NCBI GenBank assembly: GCA_964549445.1
Contig: CAZJVS010000014.1
Span: 1 to 64,000 of the forward strand
Source of the DNA: SpSt-539 sp964549445
GTDB taxonomy: Bacteria; Planctomycetota; Phycisphaerae; UBA1845; UTPLA1
Direction: 5' to 3'
Length of the DNA stretch: 64,000 nt
Shown here in pieces: positions 63,702 through 64,000 of this stretch (position 1 is the first letter of the stretch; every line of letters begins with the position of its first letter). A program made the translations under genes and the position numbers. The notes under the pieces are model-generated. The model saw only the letters and a list, made by a program, of their open reading frames with translations, was not told the origin of the DNA and did not search any database.

Positions 63702-64000
63702 TTATGGGTCACACGCGTCGCCGGTGCCATCGCCGTCCGTGTCGATCTGTTCGCGATTGGGGACAAGCGGACAGTTGTCGCAGACGTCGATGATTCGATC
63801 GCCATCGCCGTCCGGCTCGCATTCGTCCGGAATCGCGTTGAAGTTACAGTCATTGCTTCGCGATCCTCGACTTCGATTTGAGCGCACCGTTACGCTGCCG
63901 TGGTAAATATTCGCCGTCGCGACGTCCGTTCGGCCGTCTGCGTCGAAGTCGCCGATTGCTATGTCATTTCGGTTGATCCCTGAACCGAAATCCACGCCGT
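63702..64000 (-). CDS. Partial secreted calcium-binding repeat protein
   Basis: The C-terminal part of a larger protein; the frame is open to the window edge. It contains one FG-GAP/VCBS-like repeat (DIAIGDFDADGRTDVATAN) and thrombospondin type 3-like Asp-rich repeats (DGDGDRIIDVCDNC, DTDGDGTGDACD). Calcium-binding, surface-located. The start is outside the window. Confidence 0.7.
   Translation of the reverse strand, partial: GVDFGSGINRNDIAIGDFDADGRTDVATANIYHGSVTVRSNRSRGSRSNDCNFNAIPDECEPDGDGDRIIDVCDNCPLVPNREQIDTDGDGTGDACDP

Overview
The window is GC-rich (coding strands dominated by GCG, CGG, GTG codons) and looks like a fragment of a planctomycete genome, probably of the Phycisphaerae type. 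The grounds are four secreted proteins with PEP-CTERM tails, a C-terminal CGYD..CPECG zinc ribbon, dockerin-like tails on secreted proteins, a large pseudopilin operon and an FHA-GAF histidine kinase. This placement is an inference from gene content. The sequence contains one 100-N assembly gap. I see no rRNA, tRNA or CRISPR array.

Layout. 1-2.2 kb: membrane proteins around an IS200/REP-type Y1 transposase flanked by two ~120-bp direct repeats full of palindromes. 2.3-3.2 kb: three tiny hydrophobic two-cysteine microproteins on the minus strand. 3.4-8 kb: galE, a large surface protein, a small lipoprotein, a lipid A-type acyltransferase and a pseudopilin. 8-9.6 kb: a transposase remnant, a short secreted protein and a PEP-CTERM protein. 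9.8-12.3 kb: tandem PDZ proteins. 12.3-17 kb: FHA-GAF-histidine kinase, two more two-cysteine microproteins each with its own TTGACG-N17 promoter, a CI/LexA-like S24 repressor, a Cys-rich secreted protein and a 3' remnant of a second repressor. 17-19.7 kb: rpmB, gatC, gatA, a CBS protein. 19.8-29.5 kb: PEP-CTERM proteins, a glycine-rich RRM protein, a YceI protein, membrane proteins, two oxidoreductases, nadK. 29.8-41.9 kb: a type II secretion/type IV pilus-like block (GspF plus five pseudopilins and a 1248-aa GspK-like protein, then GspG-like and another pseudopilin). 41.9-45.6 kb: pgk, rpe, a degenerate histidine phosphatase and class I aldolase fbaB. 45.8-54.3 kb: PEP-CTERM protein, mug, acetyltransferase, hypotheticals, STAS protein, site-2 protease and a membrane-anchored peroxiredoxin with an in-frame TGA at the catalytic cysteine position. 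54.3-64 kb: a frameshifted zinc-ribbon gene, an amidohydrolase broken by the gap, a sigma-70-family factor, a di-heme lipoprotein, rho, coaE, a repeat-rich secreted protein and a partial calcium-binding repeat protein.

The two observations I rate highest are (a) the probable selenocysteine peroxiredoxin (U-A-A-C, with a hairpin 16 nt after the UGA) and (b) a family of five 49-65 aa hydrophobic microproteins in two loci, each with exactly two cysteines at fixed spacing; four of the five have no Lys or Arg at all. I do not recognise the second family; it is the best candidate here for an undescribed system.
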